Part shown: one piece after another, positions 35,397 to 45,957 of the stretch
How positions within the stretch are numbered: the first letter of the stretch is position 1
How the letters are laid out: each line of letters starts with the position of its first letter
Assembly (NCBI GenBank): GCA_029876055.1
Contig: CM056875.1
Span: 2,542,001 to 2,606,000, forward strand
DNA from: Madurella fahalii
Taxonomy: Eukaryota > Ascomycota > Sordariomycetes > Sordariales
Direction: 5' to 3'
DNA length: 64,000 bases
Program-made: the position numbers and the translations under genes
Notes under the pieces: model-generated
The model's database searches: none
The model's input: the letters and a program-made list of their open reading frames with translations, nothing else
What the model was told of the DNA's origin: nothing

Positions 35397-38300
35397 TTAC
35401 TTCAACCCGAACCCTTCACTTTCCCCCACCGCCCTCCATAGCACCCCTTCCAACCTCTCCCTCGTCTCACACCGATACAGCATCAGCGTATTAAAACACG
35501 TCCTCGCCGTCGGAAACCTCCCGCAGTCCTCCCCGGCACAGACAACCCTCACCACCAACGACGCGGCCCCCATGGCAGGTATCCTATCACTCCCCGTGAT
35601 GAACGCCAGCAGCCGCCTCTGATCTTTAACCTCGGCCCCCTCAAACGCCTCCCAGAACCACTTCACCGTCGGCTCCTCCTCGGCCGGGTTCTTCATCACC
35701 ACCCTCCCACCTTTACCACCACTACCACCGGCTGGTGCATTACTAAAAGTAGTAGCAGTAGCAGTAGTAGCGGCGGTGGTAGTAGCAGCAGCAGGAGTAG
35801 CAGCAGCAGAAATAAACCAACCATCATACTCCGCCACCGCCTTCAGCGCCTGCACATCCAACTTCTCGTCCGACCCCCTCACCAGCAGCTCAATCTCCTC
35901 GGGACGGAACAGCCCCAGCGCGTTGCCCCCGCACACGGTGAAAAACCCCCTCTTGAAAGGCTCAAACTGCCGGGCCACCGCTACGTCCAGCAGGTACCGC
36001 ACGTACGCGTCCACGTACTCCCTCCGGTTACCGTTGGTCACGGCGCGGCGCTCGCCCCCCTGGCAGAGCGCCACCCGCTCCGTCGCGCCGTACCGCTCCA
36101 CGTCAATGGCAAAGTCCAGCCCAAAGGTCGACTCGACGTCGCCCTCAAACTCCAGCAGCTGACGCAGGCCGTGGGCAAGGCGCGGGCGGTATTCGGCCAG
36201 GTCGTCGAGCGTGTAAGTCATGGTCTGGCGGGGCTGGGATGTGGGGAGGGAAGACGAGGGCGGAGCGGCGCACAGGAGTTTGCGGAACGCAAACGGCGGA
36301 AGGGCGACGTCGAGGATTGTGCTGTTGTAGATGGCCAGGCCAAAGACTACCCCGACGAGGAAGAACTGCTCGGACGGTTCGAGGGAGTTGGGGTTGAAGT
36401 AGCAGTATTGCGAGTCTTCGTCGTAGAGGAACATGCCTTGGGGAGTTTAGTTAGTATTGGGGGTCGTCAAGGAGAATGAGAAGCCGGGAAACGTACCATG
36501 ATCGGGGTTAAACACCTCCCTCACGAGCAGCAAGAACCACTCCTTCCTCAGACCCCCTGCATCAACCCCCTCCTCCCCTTTGAAGTTGATCTTGAGCCCC
36601 TTTTTGATATCCTCCCCTCCGCCGCCGATCACCTCGCTGACCGCCTGCAGACTGTCCTCAACCAAGCACTCGCGGCGGATAGTTAGCACCAGAAACTGCT
36701 GTACCACCCGGTTGGTCATGATGCTGTCGAAAAATGCATCCCGGGCTTTGGTCTCCATTTGCCGCCGCGCATCATGCTCCAGGATTTGAATCTTGGCACC
36801 GATGCTCAACAGGAACGGGTACTGGCAAAACGAGAACCGGCCTTGCTTCCGTTCCCACGCCTCAAAGTCGGCCACCAGATCCGACTCGTCGAGTAGCGTC
36901 GTGTAGAAATCACTCGTAGCAAGAACCTGACCGCGCGCCTTGACTCGTTCTCGACTGCTACTGCTATTGGCCGGGCTGTCTGGACGGCTGGCAAGACCGC
37001 GTCGGGCATGGGGATGGTGGAGGCCCATGTTGTTTGCGGAGAACAAGAACCCGAGGACTTCGGCGGCAGCCTTGATTTGCCAGTCGTCCTGGAAAATGAT
37101 TTTCTTGGGCTTCTCCTTTTGCTTCTTGCTCCTTGAGCCGCCCGGCCCGTGGCCCAGCGCTGCGTGGAGCGATGCCACGGACTGGCCGGCGCCCATGCTA
37201 GGGATCAGGCTGCCCATGATGTCGATCTGCGCCTTCTCGTGCTTTTTCTCGTTCTGGCGATTCAGCCGGTAGGCAAGAAACTCGGCCATCAAGTCCTTTG
37301 TCTGGATCAATGCCGCTTCTGTGTATCTGGCAAACCAGGACACAAGGTGGTTCTGACACTCGGCGGGCGTGTTCGACATGAGCCCCGCGATGCGTTTGAT
37401 GATTCCAGAGTGTCTACCCGATGAAGGGCCTGTGCCTTGATGCGGTGGGCTAGTCTGCGGTGGTGCAGCACTTGCTGCGTGGGTAAATTTGCCGGTGTAC
37501 GGCTTGTACGACGAGTGTAAAAGGGGGTTTGCGGTGATGATGAGCAGAAACCGAAGTTCATCCGGCTCGGTGATGCGGCGTCCGGGGCGCTTAAGGATCG
37601 TCTCGCAAGCCTTCAAGAGTGTCCTCTGAACATGCTCCTGCCCGGCGAGGACTCGGGCTTCGATATCCCTGAGCGAGCCAGGAGAAGCAGCAAGCACTGG
37701 GTTGCCCGCCGTCAGACTCTCATATAAATTGAGCCATGGCCGCGCTGAGTCGATGACGGTCATATACCACTCCTCAAGTTCTGACCAGTCTATGCGCGGA
37801 TTCCTTGCGCTCACGATTGAGTGGCCACGATGGCTCCTGTTAGATGCAGTTCTGCCCGGTATTACTTCCTCTTGACTGCCAGTCCACCACATGCCATTTT
37901 CGGCAAAATCCCCCACCAGCAGAAGCTTAGGGTCCAAGTCCGGTATAGAGTGTATAGAGTGGCTGCTACTATGCGGTTCCCTTCGGGGCTCCGGATGTCG
38001 GAGGGGAGAACGACGGCGGATGTCATCTGGCCCGTGTTTGGCATGATGGTGGCTTCGGGGAGTCGCGAAGGAGGAGTTCAGGCAGTGAAAAGAAGTAAAA
38101 CACCGCACGATGTAGTCTTCCAGTGCCCTGAATATCCTCTTGCCTTCTGCTTCTGGGCCGGAGGGCGGTTCCGTCTGTTGGCCGTTACACCCCTGGATGA
38201 TGACGCCAGGTAGGACTGGCCGTCTCTCCGGATATGAGGTGGAATATGACCTCAGCGTTGTATTGCTCCAACTAGGTGCCCGACGGTGCGGGCCAGCGCT

Positions 38301-39161
38301 GCTGAACCCACCGGTCGCAGAGCCCTTGGGCTGCGGCGCTAGGAAACTGGTAGGCGACAGGTTACAATTCTTGTTATCCTCCGGCGCCGGATGGGAGGAA
38401 GCAGCGTGGGGCTCCTGGTCATCAACTGCAAACGCTGCTGCGTCTGCTTTCAACGCAGACGTTAGGAAAGAGCCCAGACACTGTTCGATTAGTAGCTTGG
38501 TGTATCCGAGAGATATTGGCTTCTCTGCAACCGTCGTCAGATATGAGCACACGAGCGGTGCATCAGAAGATGGCTTACCACTGGGCTCTGCCCGCTCCTT
38601 GGGCGGCCCGGTCAACTCCTGAGCCTCATCCCGCCTACCATCCCGGTCTGCCGGCTGCAAGTCATTGATGGTCAGGCAGATGGTGCACCTAAACACCTGG
38701 AGCTCCTTCGGCCAGCGCACCAAAGCTCGGCACGTCATGCAATGTCCCGTCGCGAAATCCCTGCTGCCGACCGACGAGCCATTCCGATGCCCGGGTGCTG
38801 GCGGCAGGCGCTTCCCTCTTGACGTGGGCTCGCCCCCGGAGTCTGTTCCGGACCCGTCAGAAGGTTTCATGCTGCCTGACGTCTTCTTAGTGCTTGAGAA
38901 TAGCGAGGGGAACGGATGGCTGATGGAGCGCGTGTGGCGCGGCCGCCTCGACGGGTGGAGGTCTTCGTCGGACGAGCTCGAGTCGGCCTGCATCTGCTGG
39001 AGACTGTCGAAGGCGCTGAAGTCCGGCACTCGCGAGGCGGTCCCGAATCGACCGCCACCGGTGGAGCCTGCACGGGAGTGCCGTGGGCCTAATTGTTGGT
39101 GTTGGTGCAGGGCAGGCTCCTGTAGACGGCGACTGCCCGCTCTATCAGACCAGGAAGCCAT
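35397..39161 (-). CDS. HUL4: HECT-type E3 ubiquitin ligase, HUL4-like
   Basis: Start ATG 39161 (MASWSDRAG). Exons 39161-38579, 38524-36497 and 36436-35397. The last intron (36496-36437, GTACGT...AAG) is required. The first (38578-38525, GTAAGC, CTGAC branch, TTGCAG) is 54 nt, in frame and stop-free, so the spliced protein is 1216 aa and the retained form 1234 aa. The N terminus is basic and disordered; a CxxC-x14-CxxC zinc-ribbon-like pair is at C141/C144 and C159/C162. The HECT domain fills the C-terminal ~400 residues, with NPDHGMFLYDED, FFLVGVVFGLAIYN and the active-site TCFN, whose cysteine lies 33 residues from the C terminus. It accepts ubiquitin from an E2 and transfers it to substrates. 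An unusual Ala/Thr-rich insertion interrupts the HECT N-lobe between YDGW and PTVKWFWE. Confidence 0.93.
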
Positions 39162-41010
39162 GATGGGGTTCTCGTGGTTGAGCTCAGGAAGCAACGCATT
39201 TGCCGGAGCGCGAGGATAGCGCCTTCACCTGCGGTTCCGCAGAAGCCGCGCCCGCTCGTTCCAGACAGTCCCGAGCTGCACAGACCGGCGCTACACACCG
39301 CCAGGCCGGTCAAAGTCCAACTCGCGAACTAACGTTGGCGACAAAGCGCGAGTTCGGCTTGATGCAAACAGGAGAGCGCAAAGCTCGGGGAACAGCTTAA
39401 GGCAGTGATCTGCACATGGGAAGCGTGCGGCACTGAACAGTGCCAAACAAAACATTGAAAGTTGACAGACAGTACGTGGAAGAATCCCCGGCTGCCAAAC
39501 GACGCTATCCGACTCGGCCGGCAAGGAGTCGTCAGCCCTGGGCTCCCGAAACGTGACAAACGCCAGCCCGCCGGGATGGGCTGAGCGGAAACCGAGGTCT
39601 GAATGGCCGAGAAAGGAGAGACTTGGTTACAGCAGGTCCCCCTGCGGGCTGGCGGTTGGCCGGACGGATGGGGAGTGCCTAGCGCCGAAATAAGAAATGC
39701 TCAGCGCGCCGTGTCTCTAAAAACGTAAGAAAGCTTCGTCTAGCACGGCTTTGGCGCATTGCACCGGATGCATTTGCTCGTCATTGGGGAATACGAGGTT
39801 ATGGCATGTCATAAACCTGGCAACGCGGGGTGCAGACAGACTTCCAAAGCCTGGAGAATCCACCGAATGCGGGAACCCTTGCGGCATGCGATGCGGACCG
39901 CCAGCGCTCTGGTAACGCTACTAGCGGCACAGCACGGTACGTACCGGCAGGATCTGTGTAACCATCCCCTGTTTCGCACCTACACTGAGTGACGCAGGCC
40001 TTAGAGGCCCTTTCTGCGAGCCACGGCCACACGTGACTAGCAAGTACGCAATGAATGATTGACACCCCCTTGTCGTAGCTCCCGTCCTGAAGACGGCGGC
40101 CGGAGTGGCGCGGGCCGGACACAACCAGTTGGCCAGGCCTGTCCATTACCTCCCGCTCACTACCCGGCCGATCCGCGAGTGCCGAGCATTGGGCGCTACA
40201 CGGAGTCTTGAGGACCCATTCAGGTTGCCCGCGCAGTGGATTGGTCCAGCGCTCATGAGATGTATTATTGGTTGCCTGCCATGGAGTATCTTTGCATATC
40301 CCATCGACGAATAAGACTCACCTCTCTCTCACTTCTCAGTCCCCCATTGCCAGCTCCATGAGCCACTCCAGCCTAGCGGCCTCCGATCCCATAATTCCAG
40401 AGCACACTAATTTGTTTGGGTCTCGTCCTTGTACCTCTCCTGGGAAGAAATGCATAGTTTCCACCGCCAACGAACGGGAATAACGCAACGAAAAAGGGGG
40501 AAGGGGTGAAGTGATTCACCACTCTTCAACATACGAAAAAAAGAAAAGAAAAGAAAAGAAAAAGAAAAAGAAAAAGAAAAAGAAAAAGAAAAAGAAAAAC
40601 CCGACAGATCGCCAGCCCCAGTTTGAGGAGTAAATCATCATCGCTGCAGGAGCCGAACGAAAGGAAAGCGGTAACACAGGCCTTCGTCCCTGCACGATCG
40701 GCCCGCACCACGGAGATAGATTACCACCCTTTCATCTATTGGTATCACTACAAAGGTTCATCAATGGCACACACTCTCTCCCTCACACTCTCACGCAAAG
40801 AAAAAAAAAATCCGGACTCCTCTGACAGACCAGGCCAGACGAAAATCTGTGCCGATGCTGGCCTGGTTTGCGTACTCGCCTGCATCCCCCTTACAGGCCG
40901 TAGAGTTCCCAACCATCAAACCGACCATCGCCACCCTTCCGCTGACGTTGCTGTTCTCCCATGCTCGACTCGTGCGACGGCGCAAATTCGCTTCTAAGCT
41001 CCTCCCCGAG
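39162..41010. other. Intergenic, HUL4 upstream region and CRM1 3' side
   Basis: About 1.8 kb without a supportable gene. It contains a purine-only (AAAAG/AAAAAG)n tract at 40536-40599. Confidence 0.6.
40536..40599. repeat. (AAAAG/AAAAAG)n polypurine microsatellite
   Basis: About 64 nt of A and G only on the plus strand, in pentamer then hexamer units. Located downstream of CRM1, so in the sense orientation of that gene it is a pyrimidine-rich tract. Confidence 0.95.
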
Positions 41011-44000
41011 TCACAGCTCATCGTCTTCGAGTTCCGATGGCTTGAGCAGGCCGCTAACCTTGGACCGACGTTCATGCTCAGCCGCCTTGGCATCGCGCTC
41101 CTGCTGCTCCTTCTCGACCTGGTAGAGCTCCGCATTGTCCCCCGCAAATTCCCGCAGTGAGATCAAAAAGTCGCGGAGCGCAAGCCGGAACTTGTCGTAC
41201 TGGGTATTAAGCGTGAAGAGTCCCTCGACAAACGTAGTGATTTGGATACTGGACGCCCTCGTCAGCAAATCATTATGCCCCTACCATTAGGATACTTGGA
41301 GACTTACGGGGTGAGGTTGGAAAACGCATTCTGCAACAGGTTGCTGACAAAAACGCCCAAGAACTCCCGATTCCCGGTCCCTGGTTGCGCTTGGCCGGGC
41401 TGGTAAATCGGTCCCTGGATCTTGGGCTGCGTTCCGTCGGCCGGATGGGCAAAGTAGAAGAGGCGCATAAGCAACATCGACTGCGTCTTGAAGCCTGCCT
41501 TGTGGTCCTGATCAGTCAGGACGAAGAAGACATCTTGCAGGATTGTGATGAAGAACTGGTTAAAGAAGGCGTTGGATGTCTGCACGTCCGTCTTCTCCGC
41601 AATGTTGTTGATCAATTCCAGGCACATATTAAGCCCTGCGGTTTCAACATCGCGGTTGTCGTGCTTACTGGCCCACAAGCACGAATCGATGACGAACTTG
41701 AATTGACGGTTGTCGAGTTTCAGGAGAGCGGGGAAGCAGTGGAGGTTGATAGCGCGGAGGAGGTTGAAGAATTCGACGCGGTGCTCAGGGAACTCGGAGA
41801 AATCCTTGTTGATCATCTCCAAGGTGCATTCGAAGACATTTTCCATGATCACCGGCACTTGGTCCTCCATCAAACCCTGGTGAAGAGAACGTTAGCGCTG
41901 AAAAGCCAGCCGCCTGGCACATGCTCATAGTCTAGACTGGACGTACCGAAAGCTTGGTAATCATGGCCGTCATGGCCTTTAGGACCTCGGCATCGCGCGC
42001 TCCGGGGACATTGCGGTTGTAGTCAACAAGCACCGAGTCGAGTAGTTGAGGGACCATCTGGGCCCGGACGGCCTGCAGGTCCTCTGCCTTGTCAACAAAT
42101 GTCTCAACCAGCTTCAGAATCTCCTTCTTAATGGTCCGCAAACCGCGGACCTTGGGCATCTTTGTCGCAACCTCGCCTATAGTAAGAAGCATGTAAGCAA
42201 ATGAAACGGGCAAAATGATTCACAGACCAGCACTGACCTTCGCGTGCAACCGCCTCCGAGATGAGCTGGCTTGTTGCAGCATACATCTGGAGCATGTCGT
42301 TGTAAAGCCGGCCGATCTGAGGGAAGAAGTAGGGCCCAATAGACGAACAAGCCGACACATTTGTCTTCATAATGTTGCCAATGATCTTGATCGTCTCGGC
42401 GTCTTGCAGGATAGAGGGGTTCACGTTCGCCGACCTGATGATCTCGTCCCAAGCCATATTCGGAATGGCCATGAGCTCGGCCAGCAGCCGCTCTTGCTGG
42501 TTCCTGTTCCCTTGCGCAGCGACCATGTAGCCGCAGGCCTCGTAAAATGTGTGGACCTGCTGAGGAGTCAAGTCGCAGGTAATCTTGCCAAGATTCCGGA
42601 TGATCTCTTCAATAAAGGGCTCATTCTCGCTCGGCTGAAGCGCCACAAAGTGCCGCCTGCACTGCTTAGCAATCTTGATGAACGTATCGCACGCCATGTC
42701 CTGGACGCCTAGTGTAGGTTAGTAAGACCAAGCCCCTCAAGAAACAGGACCATGCGCCAAACTTGCCTTCGTGAGACTCGTGCATGAACTCAAAGAGCTT
42801 GTTCACCACCGTCTTAAGGAACTTCCAATGTGCCTTGAGGAAGCGTGGGTACTGGCCCACAATGTACATAATGTTGCTGGCCACGACAGCTTTGTTGTCT
42901 TTTCCACGCTTCATTTCCGTGAGCCCGAGTAGGTCCTTGATGACCGTGACGAGGAACCGCTTCTCCGTCTCCTCGTTCATAGCCAGCGAGATTGACCCGA
43001 TGGCCCAGCAAAGCACGTTGCAGTTGTGCCACGACCATTCAGAACCATCCACCTGTCGCGCGAGTTTATCCGTCATGATCTGCTCGGTATCGACAACGTC
43101 CAGATGTGTGAGGTAGACCAGGCATTCACGGATCGTCTTGTATAGCTGAACGGTGTCGGTCTCCTTAACAAATTCGCGGACAATTTCGCCCTCGTCGTTC
43201 TCCACAATCAGAACTTCTTCGGGCCGCACCATCTTCTCAATCATGACCACTCGGAGGTTCGACAAGACTTCATTGTACTTGTGCTTGCGGAGGGGATAGT
43301 TTGTGAGCAGGGCCGGGTTGGGCGCACCGCCACCCATCGCTCCCAGAGGCATCGCCGTCATGTCGGATATCGGTATTGACTGCATCTCCTCGTAGAGTTC
43401 CTGAACCAGTTTCAGCCAGTAATCGAGGCAGATCTTGAAGATCTCGCGGTCGTCAATCTGAGAGATTCGAACTAGGTAGTAGTGACCGTGCGTGAGGAAG
43501 TCCCGATTCGGCAGATTCTCGATCAACTGCGCAGCGAGGTTAGCCTGAGGGAAAATAATAGAAAAAAGCGTCTAGGGAGTACGAGGACTCACCGGTAAAT
43601 GCATCCCGAAAAAGTTGCACAGGAAGAGGGCCAGATTCTGAATGAACTCTTGATCACGCGAATTGCTCTGCGGATACATCGCCTTGAGATCCATGTCCAA
43701 GGGAATGATATTGGAGATGGCAGTCAAGACCTCGGTGAACATCTTGACCAACTGCTCATCATAAGAGTTGAGTTGGCCCGGTCCTCCTGTGGGCAGGCCG
43801 CCAATCTCGGTCAGACACTGTAGCGTGACGTTTCGGAACTCTGGCACCTCGAGGAACCGCGTCCGGAGCGTGTCAATCAGGGGTGTCTCAAAGATGTATC
43901 CCAGCGGGATCCAGTTGCAGAAGCGCAACAGCGTCTCCAGGGTGGCCTTGATCAAGCTCGGCTGGGTCGCACTGTTGAGAATATCTTGGCAGAGCTGGAA

Positions 44001-44810
44001 AATCTGCGAGAACTCGGAGCACATGGACGACTTGAGGTTGCGGGTTTTTGTCGACGTCATCTGCTCGGCCGAGTAGTCAAAAACTTCTTCGGAGAGGAGC
44101 CGCAGGATGATCATGTTGTTTTCGCAGACCGAGAGACTCGAATGGCAGGCAGAGATGATCTCGTTGATGAATGTCGGCCAGTTGTGAGGCCATTCTTGCT
44201 TGAGAACCGAGACGAGAACGAGGTTCAGTTTGTTGAGAAGGGTGCGGTGAGTCTTGAGCGCCTCCTCGGATGCCGAGCATTGCAGGATATACTGAACGAC
44301 AAAATCGCGGATGCCTGCTGCCGGTCAGCGATTTACCAATACCAAATCAGAGGCATCACGACTCGCCTTGGCACTGCTCCCGTGGCAGGACCTTCCACCT
44401 TGTCATGATGACATTATCGAGAACCTGCAGACCCAAAACTAGCATTTGTCAGCACCCTTGCGCCGTCCACGATATCACTTCTGAGTCGGCGACAGAGGAC
44501 AAACATTTGGTCTGCTCGTAGGTTGCTTTCGAAAGGATCTCGTCAACCATCAGCCACGCATCGGGGTCTTCTTTGAACTGTATGGCGCAGTTAGCTAGTG
44601 GCCAATGCCGCAGGGCTTGGAGGGCGCAGATCCGAATTGGAGCAGACGTGCCTGGTTCAGAGCGGCTTGGGCGGCTTTTTGCTGTTTCGGAGTAGTTGTT
44701 AGCGTCAAGGCAGGTTCACGAGAGGACAAAGGAGTGCCGTTTACCTGCTCACCGCGGCCCTCATAGAAGGCTCGGACAGTAGCGTCCAACTCGTCGATGG
44801 AGACAGGCAT
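41011..44810 (-). CDS. CRM1: Exportin-1 (CRM1), nuclear export receptor, with three GC-AG introns
   Basis: Ten exons: 44810-44745, 44681-44652, 44577-44505, 44438-44367, 44314-43593, 43544-42767, 42708-42238, 42176-41947, 41876-41308, 41248-41011. It encodes 1082 aa (yeast 1084, human 1071). The protein is conserved throughout: DATVRAFYEG, NQFKEDPDAW across intron 2, the CRM1 domain with CWAIGSISLAM, KRGKDNKAVVASNIMYIVGQYPRFL and HEGVQDMACDTFIKIA across intron 6, ending in an acidic SELEDDEL tail. CRM1 binds RanGTP and leucine-rich export signals and carries proteins, pre-ribosomes and some RNAs out of the nucleus. Introns 2, 4 and 6 start GC rather than GT; no GT alternative keeps the conserved frame. 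At the leptomycin-B-reactive position the residue is Thr530 (LGLTEMKRG), not Cys. Confidence 0.97.
42709..42766 (-). other. CRM1 intron 6, GC-AG type
   Basis: Donor AAG|GCAAGT (the classic GC-donor consensus), branch ACTAAC, acceptor ACTAG; 58 nt. It restores HEGVQDMACDTF, which is nearly invariant in exportin-1. Confidence 0.9.
44315..44366 (-). other. CRM1 intron 4, GC-AG type
   Basis: Donor AAG|GCGAGT, branch-like GCTGAC, acceptor AGCAG; 52 nt. It restores QCQGIRDFVVQY. A GT two bases further on (GAGT) would break the frame. Confidence 0.86.
44578..44651 (-). other. CRM1 intron 2, GC-AG type
   Basis: Donor CAG|GCACGT, branch-like GCTAAC, acceptor ATACAG; 74 nt. Splicing here joins ...AALNQ to FKEDPDAW, which is strongly conserved. 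Using the nearby GT would shift the frame. Confidence 0.88.
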
Positions 44811-45405
44811 GGTCGCACGCCGCCTAACGTCGTTCTAGAAGCCTCCAACTTAGTCTGGCGACGGGTGCAGGCAGGTGCGCAACGAGAGGATCCTGTTGTT
44901 GCGGTTGAAGTAGAACGGGCCCAGTCGCGTTCTACTGCGGGCGTTTTGGGAGTGGAAAGGTTCGCGGAACCGAGGGCAGTCAAGGCCTTTTCAAAAAGGT
45001 CTGAGAGTGGGATGACGGAAGTTATCGAACAGAGATTGAGGATCGGGTCGAAAGCTCCAAAAGGCCGAACCCCACCAGCCTCTCGATTGTTGCTGCAACC
45101 CCGCCTTCGGCGCAGCCTGCTGGTTGCGCTGGCGCTGAAGCTCCGCACCAGGCAATCCCCTGCCAGTCTTCACCGGGCCCAGCCTCGAGCGGCCGCTTAT
45201 CGGCGCTACGTTTGTCCGGCCACTCTTGATAGGTTCTTTTCACGGATTTGATTGGCAGGGCAGAGGCACTCACTCCTGCAAGCAATGACGTTCCTGCACC
45301 TCAACTGCGGCTTTGCAATGTGCACAAGAGCGCTGGGCCAACCCCGACATTCCCCACAACTCACCACGTTCATAGATGACACCATGCCTAAATGCGTCCA
45401 TCCCA
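44811..45405. other. Intergenic, CRM1 promoter region
   Basis: About 600 bp between the CRM1 start and the tRNA-Trp gene. No coding region seen; it must hold the CRM1 promoter and the upstream flank of the tRNA. Confidence 0.6.
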
Positions 45406-45485
45406 GGCCGCTTGGCGTAATTGGTAGCGCGTTCGACTCCAGCAAAGGAATCGAAAGGTTATCCGTTCAAGTCGGGTAGTGGTCA
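45406..45485 (+). tRNA. tRNA-Trp (CCA anticodon) with a 7-nt intron
   Basis: A complete cloverleaf can be drawn. The acceptor is GGCCGCT with AGTGGTC and discriminator A. The D-arm is GCGT/GCGC with GG in the loop. The anticodon stem is TTCGA/TCGAA, enclosing CTCCAG plus CAAAGGA plus A. The T-arm is ATCCG-TTCAAGT-CGGGT. The anticodon CCA is at 45439-45441 with T33 before it, so it reads UGG (Trp). The 14 nt between the two halves of the anticodon stem equal a normal 7-nt loop plus a 7-nt intron after position 37 (about 45443-45449). A TTTTT terminator follows. The B-box GTTCAAGTC is intact. Total is 73 mature nt plus intron. Confidence 0.93.
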
Positions 45486-45501
45486 CAGATATCCCAGCAC
45501 C

Positions 45502-45506
45502 TTTTT
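45502..45506 (+). terminator. RNA polymerase III terminator of tRNA-Trp
   Basis: A TTTTT run 17 nt past the discriminator base, the usual Pol III stop signal. Confidence 0.8.
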
Positions 45507-45957
45507 GCTGAGTTGGTGAACAATAGAGGGCAATGGAAATGTATAAGTAATCTCCAAGAAAAACGACGGCTCATTGAGACACAAGTAGAACGAAGAATCC
45601 TAAGACGGTAACGAGAGGCCCCATCTCTTCTATACGACTCGGGAGAATTTAACTCGTGGTACAACTGATGGCAATGGCTTAACTAGATAACCCAAGTTTG
45701 AGAACAATATGAAGCACATTGTCTCGGACCCATCGCATATCAAACCTAAACGGCCAGCCGGGAGAATATAAGTGCATGGCTGAGCACTGCACTCGTTAAC
45801 TGTTGCAATTGTCGATGTGGATAATGACAGTGTTTTACCAAACTGTGCTGGGCCTTTACAGCCCACAAAGCTACGTTCAAGGTCTATTATTCATGCAGAA
45901 TCTATGCACATTAGACAAATTCTATGCACAAACATCCCCTTTGCCTATTTTTACAGC
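45507..45957. other. Intergenic, AGX1 3' side
   Basis: About 450 bp between the tRNA terminator and the AGX1 stop codon. Nothing recognisable; probably AGX1 3' UTR at its right end. Confidence 0.6.
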
